Assembly (NCBI GenBank): GCA_030374765.1
Contig: JARGXX010000129.1
Span: 124,001-188,000 of the forward strand
Origin: Agarophyton chilense
Taxonomy: Eukaryota; Rhodophyta; Florideophyceae; Gracilariales; Gracilariaceae
DNA: 64,000 nucleotides
Direction of reading: 5' to 3'
Numbering within the stretch: position 1 is the stretch's first letter; every line of letters starts with the position of its first letter. Below, one piece after another: positions 10,963 through 21,308 of the stretch. Under the pieces are notes generated by a model, which saw only the letters and a program-made list of their open reading frames with translations, was not told where the DNA came from and made no database searches. The position numbers and the translations under genes were made by a program.

Positions 10963-11640
10963 TTCACTATAGCCGATTCCATATCTCCAGCACTCGTCCT
11001 TCTTCTCGGCAATTACCACGGTAGAGCATTCGGCGGACAAGTGTTCAATGATGCCGGCGTTCAACATTTGTTGGACCTAGACGCGTTTCATGTCCCCTTT
11101 CTTGTGGTTTGCTCTGTAGGGTACTTGGTAGACAGGCTTGTCGTCCAGTTCCAAGTCTATCCGGTGTCAAGCGAGAGTTATCTCTCCCAGACAGCTCAAC
11201 GACATGTCCTTGTATTCCTTCAGGAGGTCCGAGATTCCACAACGGTGATTCGCGTGCTCTTAATCTATATCCACTACATCCTTCCATTCACAAGCCGGGT
11301 CGTCCGCTGTAGCGGTTTTCTCTATCTACCTCTCCTATGGGTTCCTTGAACTCGGACCTATATGGCCTTTCTGGTCGGATAGTGTGGCAATTACCCGCGG
11401 GCTGGGAAACGCCAAGCCGTTAACGAAGCTTTTGGGTATTTGGACTTCTCTGTTGGAGAAGTTACTGAGCAGAACCCGGGAAGGGCGGTTTGAGATTATG
11501 AAGTCCAACTTCCATTTGGACCTTGTAGTTCTCACAAATCATCAAGAAGGACTCCCTCGTAGGGGGTTGGGGCTAGAGAGTGTCGGGACTCATTCTAGAA
11601 CCGAAGCCCTGTGAGCCCCTCTTTGTTTGCTCTCCCGGTG
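10873..11640 (-). pseudogene. Ty3/gypsy pol fragment (protease tail to RT N-terminus)
   Basis: On the minus strand, frames at 11335-11535 carry VLLSNFSNREVQIPKSFV, matching the strand that follows the protease in the chromovirus pols here (ISNFSDKAVRLPKGTVIGI at ~52.1 kb). Downstream, 11045-11287 and 10873-11067 give HRIDLELDDKPVYQVPYR and MLNAGIIEHLSAECSTVV, matching the start of Ty3-type RT. Several frameshifts and stops are present and the RT palm is absent. It is an old, truncated, inactive copy. Confidence 0.65.
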
Positions 11641-11660
11641 GTCCTGTGATGTTGTGGCAG

Positions 11661-12655
11661 TCAAATCTGAAGGGGTGCGTCACCCCTACTCCTCCTCCTG
11701 ATCGTTTCTCTATGGGCCTCCATAATCATGAACGCGTTCCGCGTCCAATTTTCAATTGCTTCAGTAGTGGTTCCCTCATCAGATTGGAAGGAATCTATTC
11801 GAATAGTCAGTACAAGTATTTCGATACGTTTCTGTTTGGAAGTTGAATGAAAATGTTTTTTGATGAGATTCATCGCTGCATCGAGGGATTGAGCTTTCTG
11901 AAGAACTTGATTGTATAAGTAAGGATTCGCATTATCTCGTAGAATACTATATATGAACTCGACATGCTTATATTCTGGTGCCATGTAGTCTCCGAGTGCT
12001 ATACTTTACTCATGAAAGAAATCTTTCCATGATTCTCCAATTGCGATTGACAATTTTGATGTTTTGTCCTTGAATCGCGTTGCCATATTATGAGATATCC
12101 TTGGAATATCCGTATTATTTATGCTGTCTCTGATGGTTTTGGAGGGTGCAGCCAATATATTCTGGGCATCAACCAAATTTTCAGCTTTTCTGGTTTCCGG
12201 TGTATACTGACATACTGTAATTATTCCACAAATGATGGAGAACTTAGCGATGCTCTTGAAACTTGAATTGCTTCCTCGGCATCAATACGATCTTCATTAG
12301 GGATATAAATAGTGCATGGAAACCGTTTCATGGTTCTTTTAGAAGGGTAACGTGCTAAATCCATGCCAAGTTTCTGGAGAGGACGAGTAAATGCGCTAAA
12401 TAATGCTATATTGTTTGAAACGTAGGGCTTGAAGAGCAAGCCCAGAGTTTAATCGCCTCGAATAAGGGTTACAAGTTGAACTTCAGTATTATTTGGGATA
12501 TAAGCCAAATAGATTCTGATAGTATCCAAAAGAGTTTTTTGAGCCGTATGACGTAAAACTAATGACGCTCGAAAAATCGTACTGAGTGTAGCTGACATGT
12601 TGCCATTTGTGCCATTGGGCAATGTAGTATTTGCTCTAAGAGAGGGAGCAGACAC
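11661..12655 (-). pseudogene. Gag-like fragment on minus strand
   Basis: The frame 11661-11984 extends upstream past one in-frame stop to about 12190, giving ~170 residues of helical sequence (APEYKHVEFIYSILRDNAN, DAAMNLIKKHFHSTSKQ). A spacing like 'SLDAAMNLI..HF' followed by a coiled basic region and an acidic TTTEAIENW segment is typical of retroelement Gag. Further upstream pieces (12221-12439, 12449-12655 starting MSAPSLRANTTLPNGTNG) are probably its N-terminal part in shifted frames. No zinc knuckle is visible. The copia or Ty3 type is not decided. Confidence 0.45.
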
Positions 12656-13317
12656 CTGCGACAGCGTTCGGACTATCGATGGGTCACTTGCGGCGAAAGG
12701 AAAGGGGTGGTAGAGCTACAACAACAGCGAGCTGGAAGTGGGGTGTAAGGTCACTAATCGCTTGCGAGGGTGAACAGTGCAACTGTAAAACGTTGATGGA
12801 ACGTAGGTACGAGACGGCTCGTGAAGTGGTTGGGGGCTGACTATCTATTATAGCTCTTCCAGATCTCCGGTTAAGGAATCGTAAGCGAGGAACAGAATAG
12901 TCATGATGCCCATGTTGTCTCCTTTACTTGGAGTCGGCGATCACCTCTGGTACACTACATACTGTGTGCCAGGGTGAGTGCCCAAATAAATAAATAAATA
13001 AATAATACCCAGTGGTCAGCCACTTAGCCGAACCACTGTATGGGTACGGTCCCTAATGGACGTTTAGCTACAAAGGGTAGTAAAACCAGCCACGTGGATC
13101 GCCACTACATGCGCCGTTGAAAGCCACTCCACTCGTGATACCACGTGTCCTACTAAGACATTCTGCCTCTAGGCATCCTACGCGGTGTGCCGTTTCATAT
13201 CACAAGTTTAATGACATCACTCACTTATGAGTTCCAACCGCGACTTCGCGAAAAACCAATATATCGGATTCCCCGACATAGTAGAATACTATATACCTTC
13301 CTCGTTAAGCGCGAACC
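12656..13317. other. Possible LTR-like spacer with hairpin and AAAT repeat
   Basis: No coding sequence is seen. At 12964-12983 GTGTGCCAGGGTGAGTGCCC resembles the hairpin motif found in LTR families A and at 30575, and it is followed by five AAAT units (12984-13006). The stretch lies directly upstream of the plus-strand frame starting at 13318, so it may be that element's LTR. No second copy or TSD was found. Confidence 0.3.
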
Positions 13318-14985
13318 ATGGGGGACGCAAGAAGCGTTTATACGCAGTCGGACCGGTCTTCCGGGTACTCATCTTCATCACGAATTCCTCGCCGCCCGAC
13401 CAACTCATGCAGTTCTCAACAGCACTCTGTTCCTCACCGCTCTTCAGCTCGATCTCTCGCGATGGATCCGAACGCCGGGTCCAAGCCGTTTCAGCCCTCC
13501 TCTGAGAACGTGCCTTCTGGGGCTCCGTCCAACACTGCTGGTTCTGCGTCGCAGCCTACTGCTCAACTCGGTCCATATAGTTCGTTCCCCACACCGTACA
13601 CCGGATTCCGGTCGGTACCGTTACCTCAGCCAGCCGTGGCTCCGATGCCGAACGCGGCTTACGTCGCCTCTGCAGGTGTGATTCGAGCTCCTTCTCGTCG
13701 TGCTCAGCAGAGCTACTCGCACCCTGCGGATTTCTATGGACGAGATCCTCTCGACAACGTTGAACTTTTCGCGCTAGCGCCCTGGTTTGATCCAGTTGCT
13801 ATCCGCGATGACGCGTTGATACAACAGTATGTACACGCTGGGTACTTCCCTGACAGTATTCCGGAACACGCGATTTATAGCGACGACTGGGCGAGCCATA
13901 TTCCTTTTCCAGACAACGCGATTGCGCGATATTCAACGGAAACCTTATCCGAAGCCCGTTCGCGGTTCACCAAGCTGATTTACCAGCGTCTTCACCGATT
14001 CATCAGTACGGTTCTCCTCCCGCAGGACTGGTAACTAGATACCTAGAAAGCCCGTACCGACGGTGAAGGTTACTCGTATATCGAGACACTCGTTGAAGTC
14101 GATGTTAGCGGTTGGCGCGGTGTGCGCGGTGTGCGTGATGCAGCTCTCTGCTTTCAGCAACCTCTTCTCCGTACGGAGTTCCGCTTCCTTCGAAAGCCTG
14201 ACATTCCCTATTGGGATTATCCCCGTTGGGAACGTCATACTAGATCACGTTTGGGCTATTTGGTGCCGTATCAAATGATCGAGATTGACCGCATCCGGCG
14301 GAACGCGCGCTTCGGGCGCTACATCTGTATTTCGGAGCATTGGGCGGCGATCGAGAGTCCCCGTGGTTGCCCTGTGGAGCTCCCACCGGCGATCTCCTAC
14401 ATCCGGTCGGCGTTGGTTAACGACCCGTTCTCGGGATATTGGACGGTGGTTTATACCGAGTTTATCGCCAAGATGGCCGTCTTCCTCCTGTGGGATGCTT
14501 ATGATACCTTTAGAGTTTGGTATATGTCGCCTACAGCGCGAAAGTATGCGAGAGAACTCGATCTTTCCCTTGTCCTGAGATCCTGTGCGAACCATGCCGA
14601 CTTCCTCCATCTTGTGGATTTGATCGACAGTGTCGATTGGTCTGGAGTGCCAGCTGATCAATCCGCTCGCGGAACCCGTGCAAGACACCACGACCATTCT
14701 CCTGGACGAACAGCAAGTGCTGGAGATTTCGTTTGGTACGACCCCTGGACGCGCCAGTTGATCACCTCCGAGCAGGCTCGCTTTCTTTGAGAGAATCCGC
14801 GTGACATGCCACCGAACCAGCTTACTGGATACGTGTACGATGGTACTCCATCCGAGAACGGAGAGGAACCGTATAAGGAAGCGCCGGGAGCTGAGGCTGA
14901 ACTCGGTTACGAGGACGAGCAAGAGCTGGCAGGCGTAGTGACTTCCGTCGATCAATCTGCAGCGGCGGGAGTTGCTCAAGAGTAA
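13318..14985 (+). pseudogene. Unidentified ~555-codon frame interrupted by three in-frame stops
   Basis: An ATG in good context (ACCATGG, 13318) opens a frame that stays in phase to 14985, broken only by TAA at 14032, a TAG shortly after it and TGA at 14788. The three readable parts are 13318-14034 (Ser/Pro/Gln-rich N-terminus, then a folded-looking DPLDNVELFALAPWFDPVAI region), about 14050-14790 (many Trp/Tyr/Arg residues, e.g. DAYDTFRVWYMSPTARKYAR) and 14806-14985 (acidic Glu/Gly-rich tail starting MPPNQLTGYVYDG). I do not recognise the family. The low-complexity N-terminus, globular middle and acidic tail would suit a retroelement Gag, and it sits among retroelements, but a decayed host gene is possible. 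Absence of indels over 1.6 kb suggests fairly recent decay or stop-codon readthrough. Confidence 0.5.
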
Positions 14986-15923
14986 TCTCATGGGTTAACC
15001 CAACAACCGAGTGCAGTGCCAGTCGAAGATCCAGGCTTGGATCCGTTGAGGCAGTTCCTCTTAGACGAACGCTGTCGCAGGTGTCTGCTCTCTCCGTTAG
15101 AGCGGATACTACAATTTACTTGTACACATCATCCTTTCCACCTTTTTCTTTTCAAGTGGTATCGAAACCAGCTTCCTTTCAATTCGTTTTTTGTCTTCTT
15201 TCGCATTCTCAACGTTCTTATGTTCTTCTGTCTTGGTAAGGATATCATCTCGTGCTTCACGCATTTTTGGAAGCATGTTATAAAGATTGTTCATGTTCAC
15301 ACCTTACAGCCCAAAAACCGCTGCGTTAGGTCTTTTTTGTCTAAATATTCTTAAAGTCGCCTTAATCAATCTTTAAGCGTTTGAAATGCAATCTAGGTCT
15401 CCATCATCGGATCATTATTGATATTGACGCATTATAGCTCGAATCGCTTGGTTGTTAGACTATATGAAGCAAAATGAGGCTTAGTCGGCGTATACCGCTC
15501 GAACAAAGATCAAAATTTCCACCTGCTTGAAATGCAAATTTGGACGCACTATTTTCCAGCATCTTTATTGAAGCCATCTTTGCAGAAGTCTGCCATTTCC
15601 ATTTCAGTGTAATTTTACTTCCTGAAATGTGCTAACCAGGTTGGTAAATTCCGGGTGCGTACAGTCTGTATAGAAGCAGTTTCGTGAAGTACAGATTTTC
15701 TTGATAAGAAGATACAGTCTACTGCTCCCAGGGCAAAACACGAAAAAAATCCGTCAAAATAACTAAAAATCAGGACAAAAGCTTACAGTTTGGCCTCATA
15801 AGAGGCCAGCGTTCGAATAGACAAGTGTCTTCTAACGTCGGGGGGCGGCAAAACTTGAAGTTTCATTTACACGGACATGCTTTTCTGCGGTTGTCACAGT
15901 AGACTGGCTGGCAAAGCGATGTG
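14986..15923. other. Spacer downstream of the pseudokinase gene, no gene seen
   Basis: Short frames only (e.g. 15016-15354 on plus, Phe-rich and without domains). The segment becomes AT-rich after ~15100. It would hold the 3' untranslated region and polyadenylation site of the minus-strand gene ending at 15924, but no single signal stands out. Confidence 0.4.
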
Positions 15924-17432
15924 CTACAAACGATACTCTTGTAACGAAGTGTGTACTTCCTCAACCGTATGCGGATCGGTGTGCCTATTTGCTTGTGGCG
16001 AGTGCAGAGAACCGTCATCTGTCGTTCTTTTGTATCTTTCTAAGATACATTTGTGAGTGTCCACCGGAGACTCCAATGGGGCTTCGTCCGAAAATGGCTG
16101 CAAGAAGCGCTGCATGAACTGCGATAGTTGCGGTTTGTATGGCTCCAGGAGGGCCTCAATGCCTTGAGTTGGACGCGGCAGCGCCTCATTGACGATTCCC
16201 TCGCCCCGGGCATTGCTAGAAGCCTTTGCCATTTGCTGGCTTGCTGCTGCTGTGTCGGAAGCCGCACACGCATCACGGTCAATGGAATAACCGGGAAGAT
16301 CCATTGAAAACCACTTGCTTTTCATCGCAGAGCTGGCTGTTACTCGTCTCTCCCAGAACGGATTGAGCAGAGACATCACAAATTCTTTTCCTTCTTGTGA
16401 CACGAATTGCCATTGATGTTGCATAAACTGCACCTCGCCCTTCCTTGCGCGGATCATCCCTGACTTACGAGTCTTTGAAACTTTGTATGGGAAGGAGCCG
16501 CACAGCATTCGATAAATGCAGACTCCCAGCGCAAACATATCAACCGCTGCGTTATATCGCTTTCCTTCCATCATTTCTGGGGCTTGATAGCGTTTGCGGC
16601 CGACAGCCGAACACATGTGTTCGTCGACGTCATCCTCCACGAACCCCACAAGATCGAATGCGGACAGAAGGACTTTCGGATCTGTTGGATGTGCGAAATC
16701 GCACAGAATACTGTCCACTGAGATGTTGCGGTGGACATACCCAGATCGATGCATGCAGTTTATGGCCGATACCGCTTGCCTCGCTATGCTTCTCGTCATA
16801 GTTTCTGAGAGCTTTCCGGCGCTTTCTGCGATGACCTCTCGCAATTTCTTCGCGTGAATTGGCGAGTAAACGATGAACGCGAAATCCTTCTCAACATAAG
16901 TATCGGTGGAACTCAAAATGTTTGGGTGACACAAATTGTGCAGCGCACACAATTGACGTCCTACCGCAAGTTGGTAGCTGACCTGATTCTTCCGCGAAGC
17001 GTGCTTTCGGAATCGCTGCACAGACACTTCCATTCCATCTTTGATTCTTTCGGCCTTGAACTCTGCCCAGCGACCAGACAGTTGAACTTCTCCCTGACCT
17101 CTATACTCGCTCTCAAACTTTCTGGAAGAGCCCCGGATCAGTTCCTCCTTCCACTTGCTTGCATCGCCTTTTGAAAGGCACGAGACACGAAGCTTCTGTC
17201 CGTTTCGGAAATTTATCGTGAATCTTCGGGGGAGAAGTGTGTGGGTGATTCTACAACCGAATACAGAGTGTTCCGTTTCTGCTTCCTTGTTCTCGGAAGA
17301 ATGAAGCGTAAGCATGGAACCCTGGAGTCGCATGTACCAAAGATGTCGGCGAGATAAAAGCGAGTGGCGGGCTTTCACATATCCTTGACACTCGAAGACT
17401 GGCTCAGGCCGGATGGCACCTGGGGCAACCAT
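15924..17432 (-). CDS. PH-domain protein kinase-like protein, predicted pseudokinase
   Basis: The 502-residue product (start chosen at MVAPGAIRPE, 17432) has a PH domain at ~15-102, with the GYVKARHSLL...LWYMRLQGSML strands and the conserved Trp94. A protein-kinase fold follows at ~110-378, then a ~120-residue tail. The kinase fold is clear from HPNIL (169), YVHRNISVDSIL (232-243), YQAPEMM (282-288), VDMFALGV (297-304) and a late Arg in ERRVTASSAM. All four catalytic positions appear changed: VAxK Lys to Gln139, helix-C Glu to Gln160, HRD Asp to Asn236, and DFG reads AFD at 258-260. Catalysis is therefore unlikely; a scaffold or regulatory role at phosphoinositide membranes is inferred. The frame stays open upstream to an ATG at 17834, but that part encodes a Pro/His/Leu-rich stretch read from a G-rich promoter-like tract, so the shorter start is preferred. 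The gene is intronless and undamaged among transposons. Confidence 0.85.
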   Translation of the reverse strand: MVAPGAIRPEPVFECQGYVKARHSLLSRRHLWYMRLQGSMLTLHSSENKEAETEHSVFGCRITHTLLPRRFTINFRNGQKLRVSCLSKGDASKWKEELIRGSSRKFESEYRGQGEVQLSGRWAEFKAERIKDGMEVSVQRFRKHASRKNQVSYQLAVGRQLCALHNLCHPNILSSTDTYVEKDFAFIVYSPIHAKKLREVIAESAGKLSETMTRSIARQAVSAINCMHRSGYVHRNISVDSILCDFAHPTDPKVLLSAFDLVGFVEDDVDEHMCSAVGRKRYQAPEMMEGKRYNAAVDMFALGVCIYRMLCGSFPYKVSKTRKSGMIRARKGEVQFMQHQWQFVSQEGKEFVMSLLNPFWERRVTASSAMKSKWFSMDLPGYSIDRDACAASDTAAASQQMAKASSNARGEGIVNEALPRPTQGIEALLEPYKPQLSQFMQRFLQPFSDEAPLESPVDTHKCILERYKRTTDDGSLHSPQANRHTDPHTVEEVHTSLQEYRL

Positions 17433-17550
17433 GTTGATTTGATCGGATAGAAATGAAGCAAAATGACAACGCAAACAATCGAAGGCGTACAGTCGGGGTT
17501 GGAGCGGAGTCAAAGCCAAATTAAGGGGCACCAAGAAGTGAAATAAATCG

Positions 17551-17649
17551 AGAGGGTGGAGGTGGGGGCGGGCGTGGGGAGGAAAGGGGAGGGGAGATGG
17601 GGATAGGGGGTGGTGATAGAGGGTGGGGGATAGGGGGTGGGAATAGAGG
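17551..17649 (-). promoter_or_regulatory. Polypyrimidine/G-rich tract upstream of the pseudokinase gene
   Basis: The plus strand carries about 100 bp of GGGG-rich sequence with repeated GATAGGGGGTGG-like words, so the coding strand is C/T-rich from ~120 to 220 bp before the chosen ATG. Such tracts are common in promoters and could form quadruplexes. A promoter role is inferred from position only. Confidence 0.4.
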
Positions 17650-17834
17650 TTTGATTGAGTGCTGCGCGCACAATGGTTGAACGGATGCTGAAGACGTGAG
17701 GATAAGAGATTGGATGTATGGAAACACTGGGTTAGCAATCCAAAGGGCGACCAGAAGCAGAAGATGACCATTTTCCCGACAGGATGTTGCTTAAATGCAC
17801 TTTGAAGTTCGTAGTGGTTGGCAGAGTACGGCAT

Positions 17835-19622
17835 GATGCATACTAATTCAAAAGGTGATTGCTACAACCTTCGAATTCTTTTGATCAGCTCTGTATCCGA
17901 TGGTACCTAGATGATTTCTTGTGTCCAGAACCCTATGTACTAGGAACGTATTGCTCCCGGACGCTCCGTGCGGCAAAGTTGATGGGTTTCGACATACGGA
18001 GCTCTCGGATGGAACGCGTTGGTGCATGTATCTCAAGTTGAGTGACTTTTGAATTCGATGCCAATGTTATTCTGATGCGAATAAGAGAATGTTTGGAAGT
18101 GAAAAGAAACTGTGGTGACGCATACTACAGCGGAGATTACGGATTACAATTCATATTCCCACCGTGACGACGTGCTGCCGGACTTGTCCACGTCGCAATT
18201 ACTGTTAGCGACTGATGTCGCGAATTCCAATTGTGTACCAGCTTTGCAGAACGGGTGGATCAGCCATAGGTTGCCGTGGCCAGAGTGAAGAGCAGTTAGC
18301 TTTTTCTGAGCAAGTTCACTTTGTTGGGCTCAGCTAAACAAGTGGCTGTCAAGACGACGAAGACGGCAACGGTAGCGTCACAGTCAGCAGGCAAGTGATC
18401 TGCTCCACGTCACGAAAGCAAATCTATCATACAGCTGTCGCGTAAAGGCCTCAGGCTGGCGACGATCGAGAGCTGTGGAAAGGGCTTCTCATCCATGTTG
18501 CAAGAAGAAATCTCGGGAAAAGGCGTGGTGCGTGGATGTCGATCTCAGTTGGGCGTAACCCAACAGGTAGGTTAACGGCTCTTAAGGCTAATGAATTTTT
18601 CTGGCTGCTGTGAAGGAATCACGATGATAAATGCCTCAGGTAGTGGTGGATCGACAAGGATTAATAATCCCCGTGCGGCGGTGAAACAGGTCGTCTGCTA
18701 TGACTGGTGTGAAAACGCGTCTCCCGTGGCTCATTGTTGTTTCTTTTTGCAACGGATCCAACCTTGGCTTCTGGGTCGGCCTTATACGTGATCTCGGTGA
18801 CAAAAAGCTGCCCAAGCTAAGTTGCATTTCGTATGATATGAGAATGAAGTCATCTGCGCAGGATCAGAATGCACGTTCCACGGCATCATAAGAACGCGAA
18901 TTGTGCGGAGCAGCAAGGGATTGGGAGTGGTTTGCTTTTCTCGCACCGCAGCGCAAATGATTGCTGCAGATGGATGGAGATGGGGGACGATTGCAGCTTT
19001 TGAGCCCTTTGTTTTGGCGGCCATGGGGGTTAATTCGAGCTCTTTCTCCTCTGCCCTTCTTGTGCTAACCTTGGCAGGCAGCAGAGTTGTCTCCCTCTTC
19101 ATCGTGTCATTTCGCTTCCGCTCACATTCATTTTTCATTGTTTGTGTTTTTCAAGCACAGTAGGGTCATGAAATGTTCGCCTTGAACGATGCCTCCCGCA
19201 GAATCTCAGTCGACTATGACGTGGACTAGCTAGGATTGCTCCACAAACTGAAACTAGCACAAACGTCGCGAAGATGGGAATCAATCAGCCAGGTTAGTTT
19301 ATCTGCTTGATGCGTTATCATCCCTAATGGCGGCCTGAACCGCACCATTGATGCCTGTGAACATCTTGCGGGAGTCAACGAACAACGCAATTTGCGTGAA
19401 GCGGGTGGCAACAACCTTTCAGACGACTGCAACAAATGCTCATACACTACGTGTAACGTCTACGCAATCCGAGACCGCCGAACCAATTTGCGCGTACACA
19501 TAACAAACACATCGATGAAACCACGGGCATTGCAGGTCTACTACAGTCCGTGACAAGCATAGTTTCATGGTGAAATTACACTGTTCTGATAAATGTTTAC
19601 AGAACAATGATCCGAGTGTGGT
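17835..19622. other. Intergenic region, one weak small ORF
   Basis: No gene can be named. The best frame is 18782-19138 on the minus strand: 118 residues from a true ATG, Lys/Glu-rich at the start, then PHLHPSAAIICAAVREKQ. It overlaps a hydrophobic plus-strand frame (18903-19163), so at most one can be real. Homology was not recognised for either. The rest contains only short frames. Confidence 0.3.
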
Positions 19623-19627
19623 GTGTG

Positions 19628-19712
19628 TGAGAGGAAGACTCCAGCTCACCTTTATTTCGTTCATCTCGTCGTCGTGCTTTTATGTCCGCTGTTTCTACTG
19701 TAATGTTTGATT
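19628..19712 (-). repeat. 3' LTR of copia-like element B (85 bp)
   Basis: Ungapped match to 24129-24213, differing at CT/CC and ATC/ACC positions near the left end and at the last bases (TTTGATT against TTTGACT). The RNase H frame stops only about 25 bp before it, leaving almost no 3' untranslated spacer. Confidence 0.8.
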
Positions 19713-19736
19713 TCAAAAAGCACGAAGCAGCAAAGT

Positions 19737-20243
19737 TCATGATGTTGGTGTTTGACAGTCCCCGGTTGCTGCTTTGTGTGAAGTAGGGAGAGGGAGCACA
19801 TGCAGTCTCGTTCTGAGGGTTTTATATCGATCTGGATGCAGTGGTTTGGTGAATATGTCGGCTAGCATGTCCTTAGTGGGAGTGCTGTGTACGGTGATGT
19901 TTTGATTTCTGACGTGATGTTGCAAATAATGGTGTCGGATGTCGATGTACTTCCGATGTTTCGTGGGTGCTTGTTTTTCGGCTATCATTATGGCTGATTG
20001 TTTGTCGATATAATATGTTGTAAGTTGGGGAGATTGCATAGTTCTGAATGAGAGGAGTTTTTGAAGCCATCGTGTGTGTTGCGTTGCATGAGTTGCCAAT
20101 ACGTATTCTGCCCCTGTGGTAGAGAGAGCTACGATGGTTTGCTTTTTCGATAGCCAGGAAATCGGTGTGTGGTTGAAGCAGTGAACGTTCCCGGTTACTG
20201 ATTTGCGATTTTGTGCGTTCGCGAAATCAGCATCGCTATACAC
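19737..20243 (-). pseudogene. copia RNase H of element B
   Basis: 168 residues with MYSDADFANAQNRKSVTGNV, WLSKKQTIVALSTTGAEYV, YYIDKQSAIMIAEKQAPTKH and KYIDIRHHYLQHHV…ADIFTKPL, the classical copia RNase H series. The start of this domain is in an overlapping frame (20195-20404). Catalytic Asp (SDAD), Glu (TTGAEY) and Asp (YYIDKQ) are all present, so this part decayed less than integrase. Confidence 0.8.
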
Positions 20244-20482
20244 GGAGAGTGTGCTTTTGTCATTGTCTGGTGAATTCTTTTTGGTTTGAACAGTAGTCCA
20301 TGTGTGCGTGTGACCTTTAGATATCCTAACAAGGTTTTGAGTGCTTGCTTGTGATGCTGCTGGGGACTACTCATGTGTTGGGCTAATCTGTTGGTGACGT
20401 ACATGATGTCGAGATGTGTACTGTCAGTGATTTATCTAATTTCACCCAGTATGTGACGATATTTGGTGGCTTTTGTTGATGA

Positions 20483-21139
20483 TTATGCTGGAGTACGAAG
20501 CTGTTGATCCAGGTGCTTGAGAGTGGAGTATGGTGTGATGGTAGGGTTGCAGTTGTGCATGTTTGTTTGCTCTAGGATGATATCAGTGGCCTCTGGTTGA
20601 CCTGCATGTACGCTTTCGTCGTGGTGATGAGTTATTGTCCACTTAAGGAATCGTGTGGGCGTTCCAAGTTGTTTTACTTTGTACTTATTGAGTAGTTCAC
20701 GTTGAAGGTTGTCGATATGTTGCTTGTCGGATGCTAGTACTAAGAAGTCGTCCATCGTGGTGCTGAAGAGCGTGAATTCTTTGTTGTTATGACGGATATA
20801 GATGCATGGATCGTGCCTTGATGTTGTGAAGCTGTGTTGGGTGAGAAATTGTTGTAGTCCATGGTTGTAGTAATAGGCCGCGGGTGGGGAGCCGTACAGG
20901 TTTCCGGCTAGCTTTCCGTATTTTCCTGCCTGTCTGAATGTGCCGTCGAAGTCGGGCATTTGGCGTACGTATACTGGACGATCGTGTTGATATTGTTCAT
21001 GTAAATTAGACGATTTGATATCGAAGTGCTCCAGTGGCAGTGTGTGTGTTTCATGTAGTGCGATGAGCAGTCTTTGGGTTGTCCTATCTGCTGGGTAAGT
21101 GGTGATGTGTTGCGGATTGTAGTGTATTTCTGGTTTCAT
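20483..21139 (-). pseudogene. copia reverse transcriptase of element B (RVT_2 type), partial
   Basis: 218 residues of RVT_2-type RT: THTLPLEHFDIKSSNLH (first catalytic Asp), PVYVRQMPDFDG, KLAGNLYGSPPAAYYYNHGL, DPCIYIRHNNKEFTLFSTTMDDFLV (the MDD catalytic pair is intact, with Thr where copia often has Tyr or Val) and KYKVKQLGTPTRFLKWTI. The N-terminal fingers lie upstream in another frame (21084-21269). The frame ends at 20483 and resumes as RNase H after a shift. Confidence 0.8.
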
Positions 21140-21308
21140 AAGGTCGCCTCGGATGTTGCATCGGGCTTTGCGTTGGGTAATTTGTCAGTTTGCGTCTCTC
21201 TTGTATCGGTATAGCATCATGAGCGGAATGGTTTGTTGTTTCGGAGGGATGAAATCGGGAGGTATCCACTCGATAATGCGATGTTGGTCAATGTTTGTTA
21301 GTTCTGCA

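Noticed and set aside
16445-16857. Plus-strand ORFs opposite the pseudokinase gene
   Set aside because: They are antisense shadows of a well-supported coding frame and show no domain of their own.
17433-17834. N-terminal extension of the pseudokinase to the ATG at 17834
   Set aside because: The extension is Pro/His/Leu-rich because it is read from a G-rich tract; the PH domain begins shortly after the ATG at 17432.
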